Of a DNA stretch of 64,000 nucleotides, positions 46,078 to 55,968 are shown piece by piece. Under the pieces are notes generated by a model. It ran no database searches and had not been told where the DNA came from. It saw only the letters and a program-made list of their open reading frames with translations. The position numbers and the translations under genes were made by a program. The number at the start of each line of letters is the position of its first letter. Positions within the stretch are counted from its first letter, which is position 1. The stretch is from Humulus lupulus (Eukaryota; Streptophyta; Magnoliopsida; Rosales; Cannabaceae), in NCBI RefSeq assembly GCF_963169125.1, contig NC_084795.1, positions 133,527,701-133,591,700 of the forward strand, written 5' to 3'.

Positions 46078-46096
46078 CCCATAGACGGCGCCATAC
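46078..46096 (-). other. Primer-binding site of element A
   Basis: The minus strand reads TATGGCGCCGTCTATGGG next to the 5' LTR, as in F (TTTGGCGCCGTCTGTGGG). Confidence 0.75.
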
Positions 46097-47571
46097 TATT
46101 GACAGTAAGAACTCGTTAACAGAATAAGGATGGAAATCTCAAAAACTTAAATCAGTATTTAATGAACACATGTGAACTTATAGAGAATTAAAGGAAAATT
46201 GCAAGTGAAAAATAGAAAGAAAACTCGTATATTGCTCTTAGAGTAATCTGATCTTACAAGAATTTTTCCCAACCCCTCTCAATGATGAAGTGAGGTTCCC
46301 TTTATAGTGGGCTCTAATGGCCCCTAATACATTGTGGTCCCGGGAGACCAGATTGTTGACAAGTACATTGTCAGGGGAGTGGTATCAGACGTAGTGGCAC
46401 AGGTGGTTGTGGAGTAGAAGGTTGTGGTGTCAGCTTCAGTACATGGTCAGAATATTAGGAAGTGCCTCCACTTTAGTACCTGAATGTGTCTCCACTACTT
46501 GCTTAGTACAAGTGTCAGAGATTGGCTGGCAAGGACCACACTAGGTACCTCACTCGTACAACCACTAGTTGTCTGGCATGGACACTATATACGTGCTTTG
46601 TCTTCTTTTGGTTGATACGTGCATTCCGTACCCTTACGTGCTTTGTACCTGAAGGTTGCTCTCATATATCCAAGATACACCCTCGCTCCAAGCCCCTTTT
46701 TATTTTGCTAAGTATAAGAGTACTTGTAGCCTTGAGTGAGATAAGCATGTGGGAGTCGTGCCCCACTGGTGACACCTTCCTTAAAAAATAGAGAAGGGTC
46801 TCATTAGCGAGGCGTATGCTTATATCATATAGGCATGGCCTCGCGAGATGGTGCGTGGGCCTGGGCACCTAGGCGTGGCCGAGGTGTGGCTCGCGAGATA
46901 GTACGCGGTATTGGGTACTTGGACGCAGCAGAGGCGTAGCCTCGCGAGATATGGCCTTGCGAGATGGGATAATGCGTGTGCCTGGGTACCTAGGCGCGAC
47001 CGAGGCGTGGCCTACGAGACGATGCACGGTCTTGGGCACCTGGGCGCAATAGAGGCGTAGCCTTGCGAGATGTGGCCTCGCGAGATGGGGCCTCATGAGA
47101 CGGGATGGTGCCTGGGCTTGGGTACCTAGGCGCGGCTCGCGAGATGCGGCCTCGCAAGATGGGGCTTCGCGAGATGTGGCCTCACGAGATGGGCATTGCG
47201 AGATGGGATAGTGTGTGGGCCTGGGCACCTAGGCACGGCCGAGGCGTGGCCTGCGAGACAGTGTGCGGTCTTGGCACCTAGGCGCGACAGAGGCATGGCC
47301 TCATGAGATGTGGCCTCATGAGATGGGGCCTCATGAGATGTGGCCTCATGAGATGGGGCCTCACGAGATGGGATGGTGCGTGGGCCTAGGGACCTAGGCG
47401 TAGCCGAGGTGCCTGGGTGCATGGCACCTAGGCACGGTTCCATAGGAGCTTAGCGAGGTAAGCAACGTGGAGTGAGATTGGGCCTCGCGTGGGGTGAGAC
47501 AGGTCAATCTCGCAAAGGCCTTGCGTGAGGCCTGGGTCTTTCAGGATCATGTCTAATCTGTGGTGTTCACA
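46097..47571 (-). repeat. 5' LTR of Tat element A
   Basis: TATTGACAG (TG edge mutated to TA) ... GTTCACA, followed by ATTAA. TATA box on the minus strand at plus 46300-46306. Minisatellite at 46838-47415. It matches the 3' LTR outside the array. Confidence 0.9.
46838..47415. repeat. CTCGCGAG minisatellite in 5' LTR of A
   Basis: Units GGCCTCGCGAGATG and CTGGGCACCTAGGCGCG in irregular order, with runs of GGCCTCATGAGATG (47300-47350) not seen in the other LTR, which shows local expansion. Confidence 0.85.
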
Positions 47572-47576
47572 ATTAA

Positions 47577-48539
47577 TAGTCTGATTTATTTGAGCTCTGT
47601 ATTATAAGTCCATGGTCCCCAAATCACCTCTGTCCTACACTGTCAGAGGTAAGGATGTCAAAAGAAAGATTTGTAGAGAGAATGACTTAATTGGAAAGGA
47701 ATTAATTTTCTAGGGCTATGAAATAATTATTTGATAGTAATGGGCAATTGAATAATTATGAGTTAATTAATTATTATACTATATAGTTTTTATTTTGAAA
47801 AAGGTATAGGTTAAAATAAATATTAATCTTATTTGGATTAATATATAAAGAAAGATTAATAATTATCTTATTTAGAATAAGATATTTATTTATTTAAAAT
47901 TGATATTTTAAGATAAAATTTATTTTGAATTAACTAATATTTATTTTGTGATAAATATATTGCCTTAAATATTAATTAAATAAACAAATGAGAAAATTAG
48001 GAATAACTCTAATAGTGCGGTTGGCATACTCACTATACAGTGAATGTGGCACCACACACAGGGATTTCATATCCTTGAGATTTGAATTTTGAATTTCAAA
48101 TAATTTATTTTATTTAATTATTTTTTTAAATATAATTTAAATTAAATAATTAAATAACTGATCTGTTTTATTTTAATTAAAAAAAGATTAATTAAATAGT
48201 TAACTATCTTTATAAACCTGAAAAGAAGCGATACTTTTCAAGTTATTGCTTTTCATAGGCTGTCACACTCTCTCTCTGAAACAAAAGCGATATTTTTCCT
48301 AAACCTGAATACTATTCAATTCCTTTGCTCTTTATCAAATCTCTCTAGATCTCATGTGTTGAGTACATCTAGAGAGTCAGAAATCAACATTTTGAAACAT
48401 ACATGCATACACACATCCTTGTGTGTTTGAGGATTGCTCTGGAAGATCAAGGTGTGAGCTTTCAGAACTTGGATAGGAAAATTGCTGATTTTATACAAAA
48501 AGATTCGATGACACTTGATAGGCTCTAAGAGGTAATTTC
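47577..48539 (+). repeat. 5' LTR of copia G, second segment
   Basis: Continuation of 22681-23617 after element A. Very AT-rich. The pyrimidine-rich stretch at 48265-48360 may mark the R/U5 part. Cut at 48539 by LTR L. Confidence 0.8.
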
Positions 48540-50296
48540 TGTTGGGAAACTCATACAGGATCTTTATTTATTTTCGTGTAGATCTAATATTAAACAAATT
48601 AATATGAGATAACATAGAACATGTTTCTAAAATTGAATTCAAAGAGAAACAATGATAAGAATACTTACAATATACGCAACGGAATGAATGAGTCATTCCT
48701 TCGGTTTCTCTAACCCTTGTATCCTTTCTGTCGCAAAGTATTACCAAGAAACAGAACTGATCTTCTATAATCTTCACAGTCTTTCAAAGTACCCTTAGAA
48801 TCACCTAGACTAGAGTGGGAAATTCTCAACACATGAGATAGATACAGAGAAAAGAAGAGAAAAGAACAAAGAGACTTAGAAAAAGACTTGTGTTTAGAGG
48901 AATCTAAAATCTATCAGAAAACTAGTGTTTGTCGTCTTGTGACTTATGTTTTCTTCTCTCACTTAGCACTCCTTTCATAGACTCAATTAGGCCATTTAAT
49001 TTAATTAAAAAAAATCCACAAAATAATAGCCAATTAACATCCCTAGGTCGAAATTATCATGGGCTTTAGGCCCGTGAAATTTCACATTTGATTATAAGCC
49101 CATTGGACTTAAAATCAAGGCCTGTATTATTTTCTATTGATTTAATTAAATAAATAATTATTTAAATCATTTATCAAATTAATTATTTATAATTCGAACC
49201 TTGATTTAAACTTATTTATTAATTTAGATACCAATTTATCTTAATTAATAAATCTGCCCTAATTTCACTTTTCTTCTCAAAATTACATAACTCTCTGAAA
49301 CTATCCAAAATTGACCTAGTCAACTTTTATAATTCTAATTGATAATTAAATCAATTAATTGAGACTATCTACATGATTTTATTCAACGTACAGTGGAGAC
49401 CATGGGCCTATGAAATCAAGCTCGAATAAGTTATCATAAATCTAACAAATAAATTTACTAACTTATTAATTCCTCGTGACTCCACTAAAGACTCGGAATT
49501 GCACTCTTGAATTCATAGAACGCTGAATAACAAATATAGATACGGTTTTAATTATCCATTGTTACAACCATAATTTTCAATCAATCCTCTATAGACGGTC
49601 TACAATGAGATGGGACTAAAATACCGTTTTACCCCTCAATGTATTTTATCCTTAAAACACTTAGTTCCTTGTAAATGATATTTCAGTAAACTAATTTAAT
49701 TACTAAAATAAGATCTCTATCATTTAACACCTTGAACCAAACTAAAAGGAAACCATCATTTCACTTCTTCATCAGAAACAATAGATGTTCATATCTATGA
49801 TTAACACTCCCACTCAATTATACTATCAAGTTCCCAATAAGTAAGTATGGGCTAGTCCGTAGGGTAAGCTGGTAACGAACAAGTCAAAGAACTCAAATAA
49901 TACAATCAGTTAGAATACTAACCACTCTGAATTGAGATTGAATTGACCTATGGTAAACTATATGATATGACTAGAATAGATAATAACGGTATGTTTACTT
50001 ATCCTATCAAATGTCAATATCGGTCCAGTTTGATGTAACAAATACATTCGATCTTATCTACTATGCTAATGTTCTGGAAAGAACATAACACTACAATGTG
50101 TAAGTCGATCCTATCGTAGATTGGCAAGTCATTGTAAATCATGTGCGCTGACTAATCTTAGGACTAACTTATTTTGATCATATAATCATATTTATATTCC
50201 ACTGTGATTACGTAACTATAAATACGATCTCTAATTTTATTGTATGTGAATACAAAGAAATTGGGTTTTAATTAGGGCATAAAACCCTAACAATCT
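48535..50296 (-). mobile_element. Solo LTR L (copia-type)
   Basis: A single LTR (48540-50291) starts TGTTGGGAAAC and ends AACCCTAACA on the plus strand; read on the minus strand it starts TGTTAGGGTTTTATGCCC, a copia-like edge. The flanks ATTTC (48535-48539) and ATCTC (50292-50296) match at four of five positions, probably a duplication with one later mutation. No internal genes. Confidence 0.75.
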
Positions 50297-50414
50297 CTAA
50301 TCTAATTGTATGTGATTTAATATATATATATATGTATGATCTTGGCTGGTATTAATAATTATTAAAAAGGGCCCATTCCTCGCTGCGTATCTTTGATTTG
50401 TTATTTTAATACCA
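50297..50414 (+). repeat. 5' LTR of copia G, last segment
   Basis: The end of G's LTR after LTR L, finishing ...TAATACCA before the primer site. Confidence 0.7.
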
Positions 50415-50418
50415 ATGA

Positions 50419-50431
50419 TTGGTACCAGAGC
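50419..50431 (+). other. Primer-binding site of copia G
   Basis: TTGGTACCAGAGC, one base from the tRNA-Met complement TTGGTATCAGAGC, four bases after the LTR. Confidence 0.75.
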
Positions 50432-51941
50432 AACCTACATATATATATAATAAATGCTTTGTGAATTTCTTGCACTTGTTATATGTATGTTGATATGTAT
50501 ATTGAATGGATGGATATTTTTTTTTAATGTATGGTTGAATGATGGGTCGTTAATTATATAGTACTATAGGGTTAGGAATTTGAATTTCTAGATCTTGTGT
50601 AAGCCATAAAGGGCGTAGGATTTTTTGTAAACTTTATTTTTTAAATATGAATTTTAAAAAATTTGTACACAAAGAAGAGAAGGGACCCGAGCCACCAGCC
50701 ACCAAGGCAACGACCTGAACCCCTCAGCCACCAGCTTAAGTCATGCGCGCAAGCCAGTGTGCCACCTGCTGAGGCTTTGCCTCATGCGCGTCCTAGTCCC
50801 AAGAGCCTGCCTTCTATGCCGCTGATGTCGCGCCCTTGCCTCGTTGCTGCTTCGCATCTGTGCGCCCTTGGTGTCAAGTCCCTGCACTAGCCACCACGCA
50901 GAGGCCACCCAAGCCTTGGCTCATGTCCTTGTGTCGTCGACCATAACCCTAGGGCACCACACTTGGTGCCCAAAAACTATAGATCCTAATTTTGTGGATA
51001 AATATTTTGTTTAATTAAATTTTAAATTATTTGAATTTAAAAGTTTAATTATCTTATTTTATTTTTCTTAGAAAAATAAAATATCTTTTAGTTGGTTAAG
51101 ATTTATCTTAAGTTTAAATAATTATTTGAATTTGATTCTTTAATTATTTAAATTCAACTAAATTAAAAAGATGACAAAAATAGTTATTTAATTGGAAAGT
51201 TAGTTTCTAATTAATTAGTTGGGCCTAACAAATTCCTAGAATTGGCAAGAAAGCCTATAAGAGAGAAGAAGCATTCTTGGAGTCTTGAAAACCACCTAAA
51301 GACTATTTTGTAATTTTATTTCTATTTTTCCAAACGTTGTCAATTTAGAAAAACCCAATAGTACTCGGTTCATCATTTATTGTTTATTTATGTAGTTACT
51401 GTATTTATTTAAATAAAGGTTAATTAATGTTTGATTGATAACATGATTATGCACTAGTCAATTACATGTCATTCATAAAACTCCACACAATTTTCATTAA
51501 TCATGCATCTTTTAGAAACATGATTATTTATGATTGTCCTAATTGTTTATTTGAATTGTTTTGGAGAAATAAATTGCATGTAAACTACTAAGTATTAAAT
51601 TAGTTAAAACTTGGTAAATCACACCATAATAAAGGCAATAGTTTTTATAGGCCTTTAAGATAACCAACTTCATTTAAAAGTGTTTTAATAAAGTTAGATG
51701 AATGTAATGGTCAATTATCTAGATCACAATAATTGTAGAAACAAGCTCTTTTATAATTAAATGTATTTTGTAATTAATTACACTCATAAGTTATTAATAA
51801 ACTAGTAACTTATTGATTAGTTTAATAATACACATTATTTCTAAAATAGTAAGTGGGAGAGGGTGAACATATTAATGTGACTTATGGTCTCAATTATTAG
51901 TACAACACCATGAGATATGAATAGGGCCTCGAGGCAGCTTT
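50432..51941 (+). other. Leader of copia G, no gene recognised
   Basis: About 1.5 kb, mostly AT-rich. A GC-richer block at 50690-50900 is open for 75 codons (Pro/His-rich) but resembles nothing I know. F is inserted at its right end. Confidence 0.5.
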
Positions 51942-52348
51942 GTTTCTGTGGATGCCGAAAATCCACCAAATAAGAAAAACACACAAAAGAAGTTTCTAGT
52001 CCCATAAAGAAGTAAATAGCTAAGGGGCACCAAGGGCGCCAAGTACGCAATGAAGGCAGAAGGTAATTATAGGCCATCGAAGTGTTAGACACTCGCAGAG
52101 CCCTAGGCCTCATGAGGTCATTCCAGGCCTCCAAGCTGCATCACCTTGTTAGACGTGTTTGTCAAGCACACATGGCCCTTATCCGTGCCCCTCGAAGTTA
52201 AGGCCCCAGCCTCGCGAACACCACTCCAGCATCACCCCGCGCATGCCAATACCTCATGCGCCTAGCCTTGCCCCGAGGTGTCCCACACAAAGGACCTCAC
52301 GCCAAGAAGACGTTTCGCACCTAGGATGTATCCCATGTCTCATCAAGG

Positions 52349-53030
52349 CATGCGCCTCGCGCCCCGCGCGCACCAGGGGCCTCGCGCCCATGCGCCTCGC
52401 GCCCCGCGCGCACCAGGGGCCTCGCGCCCGCGCGCATCAGGGGCCTCGCGCCCCACGCGCACCAGGGGCCTCGCGCCCCGCGCGCCCATGCGCCTCGCGC
52501 CCCGCGCGCACCAAGGGCCTCGCGCCCGCGCGCCCATGCGCCTCGCGCCCCGCGCGCACCAGGGGTCTCGCGCCCGCGCATGCGCCTCGCGCTCCGCGCG
52601 CACCAGGGGCCTCGCGCCCCGCGCGCCCATGCGCCTCGCGCCCCACGCGCACCAGGGGCCTCGCGCCCCGCGCGCCCATGCGCCTCGCGCGCCCATGCGC
52701 CTCGCGCCCGCGCGCATCAGGGGCCTCGCGCCCCGCGCGCGCCAGGGGCCTCGCGCCCCGCGCGCGCCAGGGGCCTCGCGCCCCGCGCGCGCCAGGGGCC
52801 TCGCGCCCCGCGCGCACCAAGGGCCTCGCGCCCATGCGCCTCGCGCCCCGCGCGCACCAGGGGTCTCGCGCCCGCGCATGCGCCCCGCGCGCACCAGGGG
52901 CCTCGCGCCCCGCGCCCATGCGCCTCGCGCCCCACGCGCACCAGGGGCCTCGCGCCCCGCGCGCCCATGCGCCTCGCGCCCCGCGCGCACCAGGGGCCTC
53001 GCCCCCCGCGCGCACCAGGGGCTCGCAATG
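52349..53030. repeat. 25-bp CpG-rich minisatellite in 5' LTR of F
   Basis: Repeats of CCTCGCGCCCCGCGCGC followed by ACCAGGGG or CCATGCG. A strict 25-bp period is seen at 52741-52816; shorter 15-16-bp variants (CGCCTCGCGCCCATG) are interspersed. The density of CG dinucleotides is extreme for a plant sequence that should be methylated, which fits a young insertion. Confidence 0.9.
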
Positions 53031-53040
53031 AGGTATGGAC

Positions 53041-53284
53041 TTGCCCATGGCCTCTCCCATGGCCTCGACCATGGCCTCGTCCATGGCTTCGCCCATGGCC
53101 TCGCCCATGGCCTCGCCCATGGCCTCGCCCATGGCCTAGCCCATGGCCTCTCCCATGGCCTCGCCCATGGCCTCGCCCATGGCCTCTCCCATGGCCTCTC
53201 CCATGGCCTCTCCCATGGCCTCACCCATGGCCTCGCCCATGGCCTCGCCCATGGCCTCGCCCATGGCCTCGCCCATGGCCTTGG
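53041..53284. repeat. 12-bp CCATGG minisatellite in 5' LTR of F
   Basis: Twenty units of CCCATGGCCTCG with single-base variants in strict 12-bp register. Each unit contains an NcoI palindrome. The 12-bp period is a multiple of three, so all frames stay open and encode four-residue repeats; I do not regard these as proteins. Confidence 0.95.
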
Positions 53285-53658
53285 AGGTGAGAATACTCAC
53301 AAAGGGCAAGGTACATGCATGAATATGGAATTTGCCTACAAACCTAAAGAAGTCAGAGTACGGATATAGTACCCTTACCAGACAAGTAGTGGGAATGCCA
53401 GGAGTGGTTATGCAAGAATAGGAGTTATGGTCCGTACGTCTACGGCCATGGGTCAGAGCCGACACCACTACCTCCTGCGCCACTACGCCTGCCACCACGC
53501 ATTAGACATGGGTACCGACAAGTAGTGGAGACATCCTCCTGACACCTGCTTCTGTACGGGGTGTACGACCGCAACCTCTGAAGCCACTCCCCTGACACAG
53601 TACGTATGTACCACTTGGTCCCCTGGACCACTATGTATCTAAGGCCATTAGAGCCTAC

Positions 53659-53666
53659 TATAAAAG
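53659..53666 (+). promoter_or_regulatory. TATA box in 5' LTR of F
   Basis: TATAAAAG in a unique region about 200 bp before the LTR end, at the place where TATAAAG occurs in LTR A. Transcription would start shortly downstream and continue into gag. The 3' LTR copy is at 57697-57704. Confidence 0.65.
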
Positions 53667-53865
53667 GAACCCTAAGACCACCTGAAAAGAGGTTGGAAAA
53701 TTCATTGTAAGGAGAGGCTATTGAGAAATATACCAGGATTTGCTCCATCATTTATCTGTGTCTACTTTTTCTTAAAGTGTATTCTTAGTTCTTACAAAAA
53801 CCTCACTCGACTTACCTTTGAGTTTTCCGATCTAATTTCGTTGACGAGATTTCACCGTCAACAGT

Positions 53866-53882
53866 TTGGCGCCGTCTGTGGG
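53866..53882 (+). other. Primer-binding site of element F
   Basis: TTTGGCGCCGTCTGTGG begins two bases after the LTR. The same sequence, slightly changed, follows the LTRs of A and D'. Confidence 0.8.
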
Positions 53883-53931
53883 AAGAACAAGCATCAAGCC
53901 AGTGTTCTTCCTTCATTTCCAACAAAGAAAG

Positions 53932-55401
53932 ATGCTAAGACGTTCAAAACGCCTACGGCAAATACAAAAGGTGGAGGTTCACCGAGACGAAGTAGAGCGG
54001 AGGCCTTCCAAGAAAGACCCCCCTCTGCCCGAGCATGGAGATGGACCAGAAGAACCTCTTCCCCCGGAGGAGGAGAGGGAAGCATCGTCCTCGGCTACCC
54101 AGCCCGACGGAGGTCATTCAGAGCCGCTAGTGTATCCACTTAACCGGCCCCGGTTGACCCCACGCTCAGGCCACCGGGACCCCAGTCCCTCGACGCACTG
54201 GCCAGGCAAGGGTCCCGGGGTACGCTCAGTAAGTTCCAGCTCAAGGACGCGCTTCTACAAGGATGAGATTCACGAGTTGCATAAAAAGACTAGGAGGCTG
54301 GAAACCATGATGGAGAACATGCAGAAGGTTTTAAACAACCTACGGCAAGGGAAGTCAAGCGTGCCCCTCCCAAAGCATAAAGGGAAGGAGCATGAAAAAG
54401 GGGAAAACACTGTCCCCATAGACGGTGGGGGAACCCAACTTTCCGCCAGTGAAACCCCCCAGGCAAAGTACCATGGGGGACATAGGCCAACGAAGTGTCC
54501 CCAGGAGCATAGGCAGAGAGAAGATGAGGGTCATAAGAAAGATGCGGAAGTCCCCCCAAAAGGGTCACCCCCTGGCCTAAGAAAAGGGCTCCATGAGGAG
54601 AGGTCAGAAGTGAGAGACGCACCCCGCGCGGTTCCACCGAGGGACACAACCAAGGCGAGGGATCAGCCCGAGAACCCGCAAAATTCCTTATACGAAAAGA
54701 GGAGGGGACTAGACACCAAAATGCGATGCCCTCAAGGCAAGATCACCACTGTACTTGGGGGGCACATGGATGGTGGAGAATTCGACCGTGATTCACCCTT
54801 CACAAGGGAGATTCAGGCTGAACAAATGCCCACTGGCTTCAGAGAGCCTCGCATGACTCCGTATGAGGGTACTACAGACCCAAAATATCACTTAGACTCC
54901 TTCAATAACTTGATGAGGTTAAGGGGGGTCAACAGCAGAGCAAAATGTCATTGCTTCGTCGTTACTCTTAAAGGAGTGGCGTACAAATGGTTCAGGAGGT
55001 TAAGGCCAGGAACAATCAAGTCATGGCAACAATTCTCTGATGAATTTCTTCAGCAACACCATGCAGCGTGTGACTACGTCATGCCAACTACCAGCCTCGC
55101 TAACATCAAACAAGGCGAGAATGAAAGTTTGAAGGACTACATCCATAGATTCGGTATAGAAGCAACAAAGGTGGGATGTTTAACCAAAGCAGAGCTCAAG
55201 ATGGCTATTACAGCCGGAGTTCGTCCAGGAAGCAAGTTATGGAGTAACATGCTCAAAAGAGAAGTTTCGGATTTGGACGACTTCTTCGAGAGAGCACAGA
55301 AGTACATACGTGTGGAAGAGGGCCATAAGAACTTCCATGTCGAAGAGAGCGAACCTTCCTCCAGTGGCCATACTACCAGTATGTCTGGGGATTCCATATA
55401 G
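53932..55401 (+). CDS. Gag (capsid) of element F, intact
   Basis: Structural protein of the virus-like particle, 489 residues without a stop. I start at ATG 53932 because MLRRSKRLRQIQKVEVH aligns with the gag starts of A (46030) and D' (22211); the frame is open upstream to the primer site but has no ATG there. Order: basic start; acidic Pro/Glu-rich stretch; coiled coil (TRFYKDEIHELHKKTRRLE, about residues 105-125); long charged linker; capsid core in the last ~190 residues (MTPYEGTTDPKYHLDSFNNL, YKWFRRLRPGTIKSWQQFSD, NIKQGENESLKDYIHRFG, AGVRPGSKLW). It stops before the zinc-binding [15 protein letters not shown] segment that A has, so it has capsid but no nucleocapsid. Confidence 0.92.
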   Translation: MLRRSKRLRQIQKVEVHRDEVERRPSKKDPPLPEHGDGPEEPLPPEEEREASSSATQPDGGHSEPLVYPLNRPRLTPRSGHRDPSPSTHWPGKGPGVRSVSSSSRTRFYKDEIHELHKKTRRLETMMENMQKVLNNLRQGKSSVPLPKHKGKEHEKGENTVPIDGGGTQLSASETPQAKYHGGHRPTKCPQEHRQREDEGHKKDAEVPPKGSPPGLRKGLHEERSEVRDAPRAVPPRDTTKARDQPENPQNSLYEKRRGLDTKMRCPQGKITTVLGGHMDGGEFDRDSPFTREIQAEQMPTGFREPRMTPYEGTTDPKYHLDSFNNLMRLRGVNSRAKCHCFVVTLKGVAYKWFRRLRPGTIKSWQQFSDEFLQQHHAACDYVMPTTSLANIKQGENESLKDYIHRFGIEATKVGCLTKAELKMAITAGVRPGSKLWSNMLKREVSDLDDFFERAQKYIRVEEGHKNFHVEESEPSSSGHTTSMSGDSI

Positions 55402-55960
55402 AAGGGGGGCATCGTGCTAGAGGGGTCCCTGACCAAATTAGAGATCGAACGAAGACCATCTAGCCATGAAAGTCTCCACCAAAAGGGGTCTACAAAGTAG
55501 ACACCCACCAAAAGGGGTCTACAACGTAGACACCTCCCAAAAAGGGTCTCCAAAGTAGACGCCTCCAAAAAGGGTCTCCCAAGTAGACGCTATCCAAAAG
55601 GGTCTCAAAGTAGACGCTTCCGAAAAGGGTCTCAAAGAAGACGCTTGCAAAAAGGGTCTCAAAGAAGACGCTTGCAAAAATAGTACTATGCCTAATGACG
55701 AGAAGGACGCTTCTCGCAAGATATAATAAGCGCGCGCGAAGATATATAAAAGGATAACTAGAACCCAAGGGGTCAATATATCCTTACAGGTGCAACTAAG
55801 ACGCATCACAGAGAGGCCTACCGAACCCCCTTTTCGCGTGGGTTCCAAAGGACCTCGAACATGATAAATATATAAAAAAAAAAAAGAAGAATAATAAGAG
55901 AATAATAAAAAGGAACGGAAGAGTCTACAAGAACGCCTAAAGGCCTCCCTATAGACTAGG
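55402..55960 (+). repeat. 3' region of F with ~28-bp tandem repeats
   Basis: From about 55470 to 55685 roughly eight imperfect units of AAAAAGGGTCTCAAAGTAGACGC(C/T)T follow each other. The next part (ATAGTACTATGCCTAATGACGAG) is shared, reversed, with A (28490-28565) and D' (21505-21600). No ORF. Confidence 0.85.
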
Positions 55961-55968
55961 GGGGTAAG
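55949..55968 (+). other. Polypurine tract of element F
   Basis: AGACTAGGGGGGTAAG immediately before the 3' LTR. Confidence 0.75.

Larger units (their letters stand above)
23613..47576 (-). mobile_element. Tat-type Ty3/gypsy element A with target duplication
   Basis: The LTRs at 23618-25048 and 46097-47571 have the same orientation, with 5-bp duplications ATTAA at 23613-23617 and 47572-47576. On the minus strand the order is 5' LTR, primer site, gag, protease, RT, RNase H (two types), integrase, then an antisense gene, polypurine tract and 3' LTR. RT is split by element E. Removing E leaves about 12.9 kb. All pol parts carry stops or frameshifts. The first 385 bp of the two LTRs differ at about 27 positions by hand count. 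Confidence 0.93.
51947..53863 (+). repeat. 5' LTR of element F
   Basis: TGTGGATGCCG...ACCGTCAACA. It contains a unique 400-bp start, a CpG-rich array, a CCATGG array, and a 580-bp unique end that holds a TATA box. The last ~100 bp (TTGACGAG...CCGTCAACA) match the inner edge of LTR A on the other strand, placing F in A's family. Confidence 0.95.

Noticed and set aside
50663..50890. 75-codon Pro/His-rich ORF in the leader of G
   Set aside because: No similarity recognised, compositional bias only, and it lies in a retrotransposon leader.
52159..53369. Several long overlapping ORFs on both strands (up to 363 codons, Arg/Pro/Ala-rich or Ala-His-Gly-Leu repeats)
   Set aside because: They are translations of the CpG-rich and CCATGG minisatellites in the LTR of F. 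The arrays lack stop codons in most frames, and the same ORFs recur in the 3' LTR with lengths that change with copy number.
53866..53931. Upstream start for F gag, giving 511 codons
   Set aside because: The codon there is TTG inside the primer-binding site, not ATG. Homology with A and D' supports ATG 53932.
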